A stretch of 60,891 nt of DNA from an uncultured Pelagibacteraceae bacterium (lineage in GTDB: Bacteria; Pseudomonadota; Alphaproteobacteria; Pelagibacterales; Pelagibacteraceae), in the NCBI GenBank assembly GCA_902624075.1, contig CACNWC010000005.1:7501-68391 (forward strand). Reading direction: 5' to 3'. Within the stretch, counting starts at the first letter, position 1. The number at the start of each line of letters is the position of its first letter. The position numbers and the translations under genes were made by a program. Positions 38,543 through 45,844 of this stretch are shown here, piece by piece. The notes below the pieces were generated by a model. The model did not search any database. It saw nothing but the letters and a program-made list of their open reading frames with translations, and had not been told where the DNA came from.

Positions 38543-39979
38543 CTAGGTAATTTCATATTTCTTTTCAATTGACATAACAAATTCGTTAATTTCGTCTAAT
38601 TTTTTTAATTCTGCCTCATCATCTCTATTTGAGGCTTGATCCCTTAAATAATCAATCTCCGTATAAGCCATATGTACGGTTTGCCATTTCTCTTTATTTT
38701 TACTTAATATTCTTCTGGCTATTTCACTTTTGATATTTTTATATAAATCAGGCGGTAAAATTTGAGGAGCTTCCTGATAAATTATTTTTTGACCAAACCA
38801 ACTACACCTTTTATCCTGAAATTTATCTAATAATTTTAATTTATCCTCCCATGAAGAACTATGCCATGTTTTAAAAAGAGCCGTATCTTTGTTAGGTATA
38901 AATTTTTCATACAAAGTTTCTTCAGGTAATAAATCTTCTTGAGTTTTTGTTTGTTCTTTTTCCTCTGCTGCTTCTCTATTTATAGTTTGTATATTTTTAC
39001 AAAAATTTTCACAATTTCTCACCAAATGTGCTCTTTTTTGTATGGTTTCTGAATCTAAATCTGAATAAGGTTTTTGTTTTATAGCAAACTCTTTGTCTAA
39101 AACTACAGGGGCTTTGTTTGTTTTTAAAACTCTTAATGCTTTTGGGCTAATCTTTTTTAATGCGTCTTTAAGTTGATTAACTGTTAAATTTAGCAAAGGT
39201 TCTGGATCTCTTCTTAAATCCCAAAGATACCCCCAAGATGCGTATGAAGGATGAAAGGCATATTTAGGATGTAAAGTACAAGCTAGATACATCATATTTC
39301 TACCTTTTACATTTTCAAAAATAGAATAGACCCCACTACTTGTTAAAAGTGTTTCAACACTTGATTTTGTTGATGTTTTTAAAAATTTTTCCCAATTTTC
39401 TTTATGTTTGTCTTTAATAATTCTCAAAACTTTAAGTGATGTATAAGCATCATGATATGCGGTATGCTGTTGGGAAGTATCAAATCCTTGCATTCTGGCT
39501 AAAGCTTCTAAAGCAAGACTTGGGTTACCTGCCTCAGTAAGTTCTGTTTTTAAGGTCTCTGGATTTAATGTTTGGGCTGCTCTAGCTATATGAAGACCAT
39601 CATGTTCTTGATTAGGTGATGAATGAGTAGCATAAGGATATCTATTCCCTTTAAAAAAATTGAAATGAAACATTCTTCTGTCAAAGTTTAAATTTGACCA
39701 ACCTATAAACATAGCTGGAGCACATTTTGTGAAAAAATTTTCAACAGCACCTAAAAAATCATAATGTGAGTAATTACCTTTTGTTAATAAATCAATACTA
39801 GTTGAATTAACTAGTAAGGCTTTTGCACTCGGAACCTCTCCTTCTGGCATTCTGCCTCTGATATTTAATTTTCCTATTTCTTTGAGGTTTTTATCAACTA
39901 CAACTGCCCCTACTTCAATTATAGATCCCCAAATAGTACTATTAGTCGTTTCGGTATCGTAAATTACTATTTTATCCAT
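38543..39979 (-). CDS. Exodeoxyribonuclease I-like DEDDh exonuclease
   Basis: A 478-aa protein of ExoI (SbcB) type that degrades single-stranded DNA 3'-5'. Exo I is IYDTETTNS, Exo II is in GWSNLNFDRRMF, and Exo III is HTAYHDAYTSLKVL. The segment EALARMQGFD before Exo III, and the later WDLRRDPEPLL and FEN-type ExoI_C stretches, match ExoI and not DnaQ. Length is close to E. coli ExoI (475 aa). It starts 12 nt after a PD-(D/E)XK nuclease and follows RmuC, forming a minus-strand DNA-processing cluster. Base composition looks somewhat less AT-rich than its neighbours. Confidence 0.85.
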   Translation of the reverse strand: MDKIVIYDTETTNSTIWGSIIEVGAVVVDKNLKEIGKLNIRGRMPEGEVPSAKALLVNSTSIDLLTKGNYSHYDFLGAVENFFTKCAPAMFIGWSNLNFDRRMFHFNFFKGNRYPYATHSSPNQEHDGLHIARAAQTLNPETLKTELTEAGNPSLALEALARMQGFDTSQQHTAYHDAYTSLKVLRIIKDKHKENWEKFLKTSTKSSVETLLTSSGVYSIFENVKGRNMMYLACTLHPKYAFHPSYASWGYLWDLRRDPEPLLNLTVNQLKDALKKISPKALRVLKTNKAPVVLDKEFAIKQKPYSDLDSETIQKRAHLVRNCENFCKNIQTINREAAEEKEQTKTQEDLLPEETLYEKFIPNKDTALFKTWHSSSWEDKLKLLDKFQDKRCSWFGQKIIYQEAPQILPPDLYKNIKSEIARRILSKNKEKWQTVHMAYTEIDYLRDQASNRDDEAELKKLDEINEFVMSIEKKYEIT

Positions 39980-39991
39980 TTTTTATTAATC

Positions 39992-40672
39992 TCAATTATT
40001 CATTTCATTAAACTTTTTAAGTCTTCCTAAAAACAAATTTTGATATGTTATCAATTCAGGTCCTTGAATTTTAAACTCTTGAAATAAATTATCTACTGTG
40101 CAAACAAGAATAACACAAGAAGTGATATTGGACTTATACACAATGTTATGGGCCAATGAATAAGCTGCAGTTTGTAGAAGCCATGAGTCTATATACTCAA
40201 CTTTTTTAGGTTTATTGGATTGTTTGAAATCAATTATTGTCTCTTTTCCTTCATACACACCAACACAATCAGCAGTTCCTGCATATTTTTCCGGATAATA
40301 CAAAGTGCACTCTGTTCCATATATTTCTTCCAATCTATTTTTTAAACCTTTCTCAATTATTTCTTTAGCCATCATCTTGTATTGTTCGTTATCCTCAAAA
40401 AAGCTTAAATTTTCTCTTCCTAATAAAAAAGACTCTAAATAATTATGCATTTGCGAACCTCTACTACTTGCAGCTTTTGTAATTGCTTCAGCTTCTTTAT
40501 GACCAGTTCTTTCTCTCCAATTTGCTAGCGCCGCTTTATCCTCTTCTGATCGTGTTTGATCTAAAATGCTAGTTACTGATGGAAGTTTTGTTTCTCCTAA
40601 AAAATATCTTCTTATTCCATCTTCAATTGCTCTTGATGATGAAGGATAATTGAATTTCTTATTCCAACGCAT
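39992..40672 (-). CDS. PD-(D/E)XK exonuclease, MGME1/phage-exonuclease-like
   Basis: A 226-aa predicted nuclease. The nuclease core is AGTADCVGVYEGKETIIDFK (about 128-147): Asp in TAD and D-F-K form the catalytic PD-(D/E)XK set, followed by QSNKPKK and a helix with LQTAAYSLAHN, which is the usual late Gln-containing motif. The preceding RGSQMHNYLESFLLG resembles the RG-x-x-x-H-x-x-x-E motif of the RecB/Cas4/MGME1 group. I recall related small nucleases in phages of marine bacteria and in mitochondrial MGME1, but cannot run the search. It lies between rmuC and the ExoI-like gene. Confidence 0.75.
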   Translation of the reverse strand: MRWNKKFNYPSSSRAIEDGIRRYFLGETKLPSVTSILDQTRSEEDKAALANWRERTGHKEAEAITKAASSRGSQMHNYLESFLLGRENLSFFEDNEQYKMMAKEIIEKGLKNRLEEIYGTECTLYYPEKYAGTADCVGVYEGKETIIDFKQSNKPKKVEYIDSWLLQTAAYSLAHNIVYKSNITSCVILVCTVDNLFQEFKIQGPELITYQNLFLGRLKKFNEMNN

Positions 40673-40709
40673 GTTATTTCTTATAATTGGTATTATCTAA
40701 AAAAAGAAA

Positions 40710-41801
40710 TTATTTTTTAACTTGTTTATTTCTTTCAACAAATTTTTCAACGTTATCAGTTAGTAATGCTTTTTCAACTTGTTCGGGATCTTTTATATTT
40801 TCCAAGGTTCTAGTAATTGATCTTGCATCAGTTCCAAACTTGTCAACTACATTCATTGCTTCCTCTAATTTTTTTCTCAAAACTATCACATTATCAAAAT
40901 GTTTAGCAAATCTCGTGCTTATAGTTTTTAGATGATTATAAATTTCTGTCGCACCCTTTTGAACTTTAAGTGATTGAAAACCCATGTGTAAGGATTGTAA
41001 ATAAGCTGATAGAGTATTAGGACCAGAAATTACTATCTTATATTTCTTCATTAATTCTTGAGTTAATAACTCTTTAGTACTTGGGTCCTGATATTCTGTT
41101 AGCTCTTTGTAAAGACTTTCGGTTGGTGCGTACACTATTGCAAAATCTGTTGTTTTAGGTGGAACAATATATTTTTCCATGACACTTTTTGCTTTGGCCT
41201 TAAATGCACTCGCTAATTTTGTCCTAGCATCTGCAACTGATTTTTTATCATCTGCATCGTATGCATCAGTGATCGCTTTGAATTTTTCTACTGGAAAATG
41301 AGAATCTACCGGGACCAAAACATCTCCTTGAAGCTTAATTGCAAATTCTACATTTTCACTCGTATCTTCTTTCATTTTAACATTGGTCATAAATTGAGAT
41401 GCTGGTAACAAATCTTTTATCAAAGCATCCAAAGAATACTCTGCTAGAGTTCCATACTTTTTAACCCCTGCTAAAATTTTAGTAATCCCCTCTTGGCTTT
41501 GATTTAATAATTTTACCTGTTCATTAAAATTCCCAACTTTTTCATCAACTTTAGTCAAGGCCTCAGTCATATCTTTTGTAACCCCAGTTGATAAAGAATT
41601 AAATGAAGTAGACATCGAACTTAGGGATGTATTAATCGTTGAATTTAAACTGTCCTTTAGTCTGACAATTTCAGCATTTAAATTTGCTATTTCATCAGTA
41701 TCTTTATCTACTTCTTTTGATTTAGATTTTATATTCAAATATAAAATAGCTAATGTTGCTCCAAATATAAGAACTAAAACTATTAATAAAATTGTATCCA
41801 T
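40710..41801 (-). CDS. rmuC: RmuC family DNA recombination protein
   Basis: A 363-aa protein. Residues 3-23 form an N-terminal membrane segment (TILLIVLVLIFGATLAILYL), residues about 28-105 a coiled coil, and residues about 125-325 the RmuC domain with GTLAEYSLDALIKDLLP, VLVPVDSHFPVEKFKAITDA and IVISGPNTLSAYLQSL. RmuC limits DNA rearrangement in E. coli and has a predicted nuclease-like fold. It is the first of three DNA-processing genes, 37 nt before the PD-(D/E)XK gene. Amino-acid and base use are less Lys/AT-biased than in the flanking his genes. Confidence 0.92.
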   Translation of the reverse strand: MDTILLIVLVLIFGATLAILYLNIKSKSKEVDKDTDEIANLNAEIVRLKDSLNSTINTSLSSMSTSFNSLSTGVTKDMTEALTKVDEKVGNFNEQVKLLNQSQEGITKILAGVKKYGTLAEYSLDALIKDLLPASQFMTNVKMKEDTSENVEFAIKLQGDVLVPVDSHFPVEKFKAITDAYDADDKKSVADARTKLASAFKAKAKSVMEKYIVPPKTTDFAIVYAPTESLYKELTEYQDPSTKELLTQELMKKYKIVISGPNTLSAYLQSLHMGFQSLKVQKGATEIYNHLKTISTRFAKHFDNVIVLRKKLEEAMNVVDKFGTDARSITRTLENIKDPEQVEKALLTDNVEKFVERNKQVKK

Positions 41802-41829
41802 GATTCGTTAGTTATATTATAAAGATAAA

Positions 41830-42516
41830 TTATTTTGAAAGTAGTTTAATCAAGTTTTTAAATCCTTTTTTATTACTATTTTTCTTTGAAGTAAAAATAC
41901 AAGCTTGAGATTTTAGAATTTCTCCATCTTTTAGTATACGTAAGTTATTTGCCCTAAGTGTCTCACCCGTTGATGTAATATCTGTGATTAATTCAGCTGA
42001 ACCAGTAAAAGGGTATGCCTCGGTTGCCCCTAAACTTTCAATCAATTTAAATTGAGTAACACCTTTTGAGAATAAAAATTCTCTGGTTAAATTTGGATAC
42101 TTAGTTGCAACTCTTAATCTTTTTTTCTTTTTATCTCTAAATTCAAAAGCAATTTCCTCAAGATCAGCTATCGTTTGAACATCAATCCAAGGATCTGGGA
42201 TAGCTACAACTAAATTAGCTTTTCCAAAACTGAGTTTTTTTACAACGCTAATTTTACTCTGAATATTTATTTCACTTTCTTTTAGTAAGTCAAAACCTGA
42301 AAAGCCAATATCTAAAGATCCATCTCCTAATCGCTCTATAATTTCTCTTGCATGTAAATATAAGATTTTGATATAAGATTTATTTTTAATTGTACCTATT
42401 AAATCTCTTTCACCGCGTTCAGAAATAAGTTTTAATTTTTTTTTTATAAAAATTTTTAAAACATCTTTTCTTAATCTTCCTTTACTTGGTATTCCTATAT
42501 TTATTAGATTTTTCAT
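41830..42516 (-). CDS. hisG: ATP phosphoribosyltransferase, short form
   Basis: A 228-aa catalytic subunit for the first step of histidine synthesis. NIGIPSKGRL, ERGERDLIGT and the PRPP-binding TGSAELITDITSTGETLRAN are clear. The C-terminal regulatory domain of long HisG is missing, so it depends on HisZ, whose gene lies 2 nt upstream. Together with hisS and tRNA-His it forms a histidine-themed operon. Confidence 0.95.
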   Translation of the reverse strand: MKNLINIGIPSKGRLRKDVLKIFIKKKLKLISERGERDLIGTIKNKSYIKILYLHAREIIERLGDGSLDIGFSGFDLLKESEINIQSKISVVKKLSFGKANLVVAIPDPWIDVQTIADLEEIAFEFRDKKKKRLRVATKYPNLTREFLFSKGVTQFKLIESLGATEAYPFTGSAELITDITSTGETLRANNLRILKDGEILKSQACIFTSKKNSNKKGFKNLIKLLSK

Positions 42517-42518
42517 AA

Positions 42519-43571
42519 TTAGTAATTTAGATTTAATGCAGCTCCAACAGCTGAAGTTTGCTTTCTCGAGCCAAGATCAGAAATTAATTTGTCATAACGA
42601 CCTCCATTACAGCAATTTATAATTTTTGACTTTGTTTTTATATCTATCTTGAAAACCATACCAGTGTAATATTCTAGCTCTCTACCAAAAGCTGTTGAGA
42701 AAATTACATTTAGCTTAGATAACTTATTTTTTGAAATTGGAAAATATTTTTGATCTACAATAAGATTAACTTTATATTTCTTAAAAAACTTATTCAGCTC
42801 TATTGCAGCTTTATTAATTGGACATTTAATCCTTAAAAATTCTTTAATAATTTTTGAAATATTTCTCCCCTTACTTGCTCTTCTTGGATCTCTAATCTTT
42901 TTGTCAAATCTTTCTAAAATTTCTTTTATAGTTCTATTTGCAACTATAGATGATTGATCATCTTTCAACATTTTTAGATAGCGTCTTTTATCAACCTCAA
43001 CAATTGTTGGGTCTACATCAGAATTTGTTTCTAATCTTTTAAGCAAATCATTGAAATAATCTTCTCTCCAAAAATGTCTTGATAGTCTTAATTTCCATCT
43101 TTTTGGTATATCTAATTTTGAAATTAAAAGATTAAAAATTTCCACATTTCCAATAGTAATAATGCCTGATGAATATTTAAAATTTTCTAGCGACTTAAGA
43201 GATGTATATATTATTTCTTTATCATCATTTTTTTCATCTTGAGATCCTATTATCTCAAAACCAACTTGATCTCTAATAATAGAGTCTTTTTTATTTTGGG
43301 ACTTTCTATATGCTTGACCAGTATAAAAAATTTTTTCTTTACCTTTTAGATTATTTTCTAAATATCTTAGACAAGAAGCAATAGTCAAATCGGGCCTAAG
43401 ACATAGTTCATTTCCCTTTTGATCTGTAAATGAAAAAATAAATTTCCTAAAACTTTCACCTGATCTTTGAACAATATGATTTGTTTCAATGACTGAAGGT
43501 AACTCTATATATTTAAACCCTTTAGATTTTACAGATCTTAGGATTTTTTCAGATAAGTTTTTTGATTTCAT
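42519..43571 (-). CDS. hisZ: ATP phosphoribosyltransferase regulatory subunit
   Basis: A 350-aa paralogue of histidyl-tRNA synthetase that lacks the anticodon-binding domain. It keeps class-II motif 2-like FSFTDQKGNELCLRPDLT and a motif 3-like GGRYDKLISDLGS. It allosterically controls short HisG, encoded next. It overlaps hisS by 23 nt, so translation of synthetase and regulator is coupled. The ATG at 43569-43571 and MKSKNLSEKILRSVKSKGF fit the family start. Confidence 0.9.
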   Translation of the reverse strand: MKSKNLSEKILRSVKSKGFKYIELPSVIETNHIVQRSGESFRKFIFSFTDQKGNELCLRPDLTIASCLRYLENNLKGKEKIFYTGQAYRKSQNKKDSIIRDQVGFEIIGSQDEKNDDKEIIYTSLKSLENFKYSSGIITIGNVEIFNLLISKLDIPKRWKLRLSRHFWREDYFNDLLKRLETNSDVDPTIVEVDKRRYLKMLKDDQSSIVANRTIKEILERFDKKIRDPRRASKGRNISKIIKEFLRIKCPINKAAIELNKFFKKYKVNLIVDQKYFPISKNKLSKLNVIFSTAFGRELEYYTGMVFKIDIKTKSKIINCCNGGRYDKLISDLGSRKQTSAVGAALNLNY

Positions 43572-44943
43572 TTATCAAATTTAATTTTGGAATTGTTTGG
43601 CTATTTTCACCCTTAATACCTTTTAGGTTTTTTATAGTGACTGTATTATCTTTAAACTCATTTTCACCACAAATTATCGCAACAGATAATTTACGCTTAT
43701 TTGCTAAATCAAGCTGTTTTCCAAGATTTTTTTTAACACTTAGAAATACTTCTGCATTAATATTATTTTCTCTTAATAAATCAACAATCTCATAATAATT
43801 CTTCAAATATTTTTGATCCATTACACAAACCATAATTGGTTTTTGATCCTCTATTTTAATTTGATTTAATTGTGATAATGCAAATAGCAAACGATCAACT
43901 CCAAAACTAATTCCTGTACCAGGAACATCAACTCCCTTAAATCTTGAAATAAGTTTAGCATAAGCTCCTCCAGAGCATACACTCCCAATATCAACTTCTT
44001 TACCTTTGTTATTTTTGACTTTAAAATTTAAGTTAGTTTCTACTATAAAATCTGAGTAATAAGCTAATCCCCTTACAATCGTAAAATTAGTCTTAACTTG
44101 TTTTAAATTAGATCCATAACTCAATATTTCAAAAACATCTTCGAGCTCTTTTATTCCCTCTTGGGATAATGGGTTTTTTAAACTTTGTTTAAGTTCTATA
44201 AGATCTTTTGTTTTTAAAAAATTTAATATTCTCTCTGTTTGTTCATTACTTAAATCAGCTCCTTTAGTAACAGCTCCACTTTGGTCTTTTCTTTCTTTTT
44301 TAAGAAGATCTTCTACTCCTTTTACACCAAATCCTGGTTTATCAAGCTTATCTATTGCTCTAATAACTTTAATTTTTTTTTTCTCAGGTATCTTTAATTC
44401 ATCAATTAAACCCTGAACTATTTTTCTATTACTTACATTAATTGTAAATTGATCTTTTTTTAAGCCACAATCTAAAAGTGTGCTTGATATTAAATTACAA
44501 AGCTCTGCGTTTGCTTGTGCAGGATTAATGTTGCCCACAATATCAAAATCTGCTTGCATAAATTCTCTATAACGACCATTTCCAGCTTTTTCATTTCTGA
44601 ATACATTCTGAATTTGGTACCGCTTAAAAATTGATGGAAGTTCTTGGTTGTTTTGAGCATAAAATCTAGCGAGTGGACTAGAAAGATCATAACGAAGAGT
44701 TATGTCTTTAACTCCATCTTGAAAAGAGAAAACATCAGACATTGGATTCGCATCATCTTCTGCGAGAAAAGATCCTATATTTTCACTAATTTCAAACGAA
44801 GGAGTTTCTAAAGCTTCAGCTCCAAATTTTATAAAATTTTTCTCAATAGCTTTTAAAAGCTTTTTTTTAAGAAGAATTTTTTTCCCCCATCGATCTTCAA
44901 ATCCTGAAGGTAACCCGGGAACTAATTTATTTTCTTTATTCAT
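43549..44943 (-). CDS. hisS: Histidyl-tRNA synthetase
   Basis: A 464-aa class-II synthetase. I place the start at the ATG 44943-44941 (MNKENKLVPGLPSGFEDRWG), because extension to the upstream TTG would run through tRNA-His. Motif 2 is FRNEKAGNGRYREFMQADFDI, the HisA-type motif LAYYSDFIVE is present, and motif 3 is ISFGVDRLLFAL. A C-terminal anticodon domain follows. The ATG lies only 4 nt after the CCA end of tRNA-His, so no Shine-Dalgarno fits outside the tRNA. It overlaps hisZ by 23 nt. The sequence is of the divergent alphaproteobacterial HisRS type (inferred from the tRNA-His without G-1). Confidence 0.95.
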   Translation of the reverse strand: MNKENKLVPGLPSGFEDRWGKKILLKKKLLKAIEKNFIKFGAEALETPSFEISENIGSFLAEDDANPMSDVFSFQDGVKDITLRYDLSSPLARFYAQNNQELPSIFKRYQIQNVFRNEKAGNGRYREFMQADFDIVGNINPAQANAELCNLISSTLLDCGLKKDQFTINVSNRKIVQGLIDELKIPEKKKIKVIRAIDKLDKPGFGVKGVEDLLKKERKDQSGAVTKGADLSNEQTERILNFLKTKDLIELKQSLKNPLSQEGIKELEDVFEILSYGSNLKQVKTNFTIVRGLAYYSDFIVETNLNFKVKNNKGKEVDIGSVCSGGAYAKLISRFKGVDVPGTGISFGVDRLLFALSQLNQIKIEDQKPIMVCVMDQKYLKNYYEIVDLLRENNINAEVFLSVKKNLGKQLDLANKRKLSVAIICGENEFKDNTVTIKNLKGIKGENSQTIPKLNLINEIKKLI

Positions 44944-44947
44944 TTTT

Positions 44948-45022
44948 TGGTACCCGCGCTTGGAATTGAACCAAATCCTAGAGTTCCACAAACTCCCGTA
45001 CTGACCATTATACTACGCGGGC
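44948..45022 (-). tRNA. tRNA-His (anticodon GTG), no encoded G-1
   Basis: A 75-nt cloverleaf with encoded CCA. Acceptor GCCCGCG pairs with CGCGGGT, giving a G1-U72 pair; the discriminator is A73; the base before G1 is T, so the usual G-1 of tRNA-His is not encoded. The anticodon loop is TTGTGGA and the T-loop TTCAATT. It lies 4 nt upstream of the hisS ATG in a tRNA-His-hisS-hisZ-hisG unit. Confidence 0.96.
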
Positions 45023-45074
45023 ATTCCTTATTTTTATATTATTTTTATGTAGATTAAAATTATATTATAAATAA

Positions 45075-45116
45075 ATAGCCTATAGGCTATGGAAACAGAT
45101 TATGTGTAATCTGTTT
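45075..45116 (-). promoter_or_regulatory. Palindrome plus hairpin upstream of the tRNA-His/hisS unit
   Basis: Two perfect inverted repeats adjoin: the 16-bp palindrome ATAGCCTATAGGCTAT (45075-45090) and a stem-loop with 10-bp arms AAACAGATTA (45093-45102) and TAATCTGTTT (45107-45116) around TGTG. They lie between the cspA terminator and tRNA-His. An operator for the his unit, or a second terminator for cspA, are both possible. Confidence 0.45.
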
Positions 45117-45193
45117 AAAATTACTTTAATTGTAAAATTTATAATCATGATAGTCTTTTTACTCAAAAATCAAAATTATTCAACCCTGAAAAG

Positions 45194-45232
45194 AAAAGGA
45201 CGTCTCTCCATGTATTAAAAAAACGTCCTTTT
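45194..45232 (-). terminator. Intrinsic terminator of cspA
   Basis: The arms AAAAGGACGT (45194-45203) and ACGTCCTTTT (45223-45232) are perfectly complementary over 10 bp with a 19-nt loop. The structure starts 12 nt after the cspA stop. On the minus strand the 3' arm runs into CTTTTC, giving a U-rich tail. Confidence 0.7.
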
Positions 45233-45243
45233 AGTATTTTAAA

Positions 45244-45456
45244 CTATTCTGCTTTTTTTAAATTCACTGCTGAAGGACCTTTTGGACCATCTTCTAATGT
45301 AAATTCTAATTTATCACCTTCATTTAAATATCTCATACCCGCAGCTTTGACTGCAGATGCATGAACGAAAGCATCCTTTTCTTTATCATCTCTTTCGATA
45401 AAACCGAATCCCTTCTTACCATTAAACCATTTAACGGTTCCTTTTAGTGTACTCAT
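45244..45456 (-). CDS. cspA: Cold-shock protein (CspA family)
   Basis: A 70-aa single-OB-fold nucleic-acid chaperone. RNP1 is KGFGFIERDD and RNP2 is DAFVHASAV; WFNGKKGFGF is the standard core. The gene stands alone between tRNA-Phe upstream and its own terminator. A 90-nt upstream gap allows a structured 5' leader, but I see no clear cold-box. Confidence 0.96.
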   Translation of the reverse strand: MSTLKGTVKWFNGKKGFGFIERDDKEKDAFVHASAVKAAGMRYLNEGDKLEFTLEDGPKGPSAVNLKKAE

Positions 45457-45546
45457 CTTATTTCTTAGTCCTTTTGTTAATTAATTGTATTTAAACTAGT
45501 TTGTTTTTTATTAATTTCAAGATGTTAAATTGATAAGAGTTGAAGG

Positions 45547-45620
45547 TGGGACCGATAAGAATCGAACTTATAGCCTAACGCTTTTCAGGCGTTCGTGCAG
45601 ACCACTTACACCACAGTCCC
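45547..45620 (-). tRNA. tRNA-Phe (anticodon GAA), CCA not encoded
   Basis: A 74-nt cloverleaf: acceptor GGGACTG with CGGTCCC, D-stem GTGT/GCAC, anticodon stem AACGC/GCGTT with loop CTGAAAA, and a normal T-arm ATAAG-TTCGATT-CTTAT. After A73 the DNA reads CCT, so the 3' CCA must be completed by the CCA-adding enzyme, unlike the other four tRNAs here. It begins 6 nt after the infA stop and is probably cut from the infA transcript. Confidence 0.92.
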
Positions 45621-45626
45621 ATATAG

Positions 45627-45842
45627 TTAACCACGAAAAATAATCCTCCCTTTTGTTAAATCATATGGTGTCATTTCCACAGTTACATTATCACCTTGTA
45701 ATACTCTTATCCTATTTTTTCTTAGTTTTCCTGCTGTGTGTGCAGTAACTTTTGCTCCATTTTCAAGTTCTACTCTGAACATTGCATTGGGTAATAGATC
45801 AATTACTTTTCCCTTAAATTCTAATAAATCTTGTTTCGCCAA
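45627..45842 (-). CDS. infA: Translation initiation factor IF-1
   Basis: A 71-aa OB-fold factor that binds the ribosomal A site during initiation. The sequence is almost the family consensus: [40 protein letters not shown] and [15 protein letters not shown]. It lies 2 nt after hisD and 6 nt before tRNA-Phe. Position after hisD is usual in Alphaproteobacteria. Confidence 0.98.
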   Translation of the reverse strand: MAKQDLLEFKGKVIDLLPNAMFRVELENGAKVTAHTAGKLRKNRIRVLQGDNVTVEMTPYDLTKGRIIFRG

Positions 45843-45844
45843 AT

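Noticed and set aside
44944..44991. Upstream TTG start extending hisS by 16 residues
   Set aside because: The extension would be translated from tRNA-His sequence; the ATG at 44943 gives the normal HisRS N-terminus.
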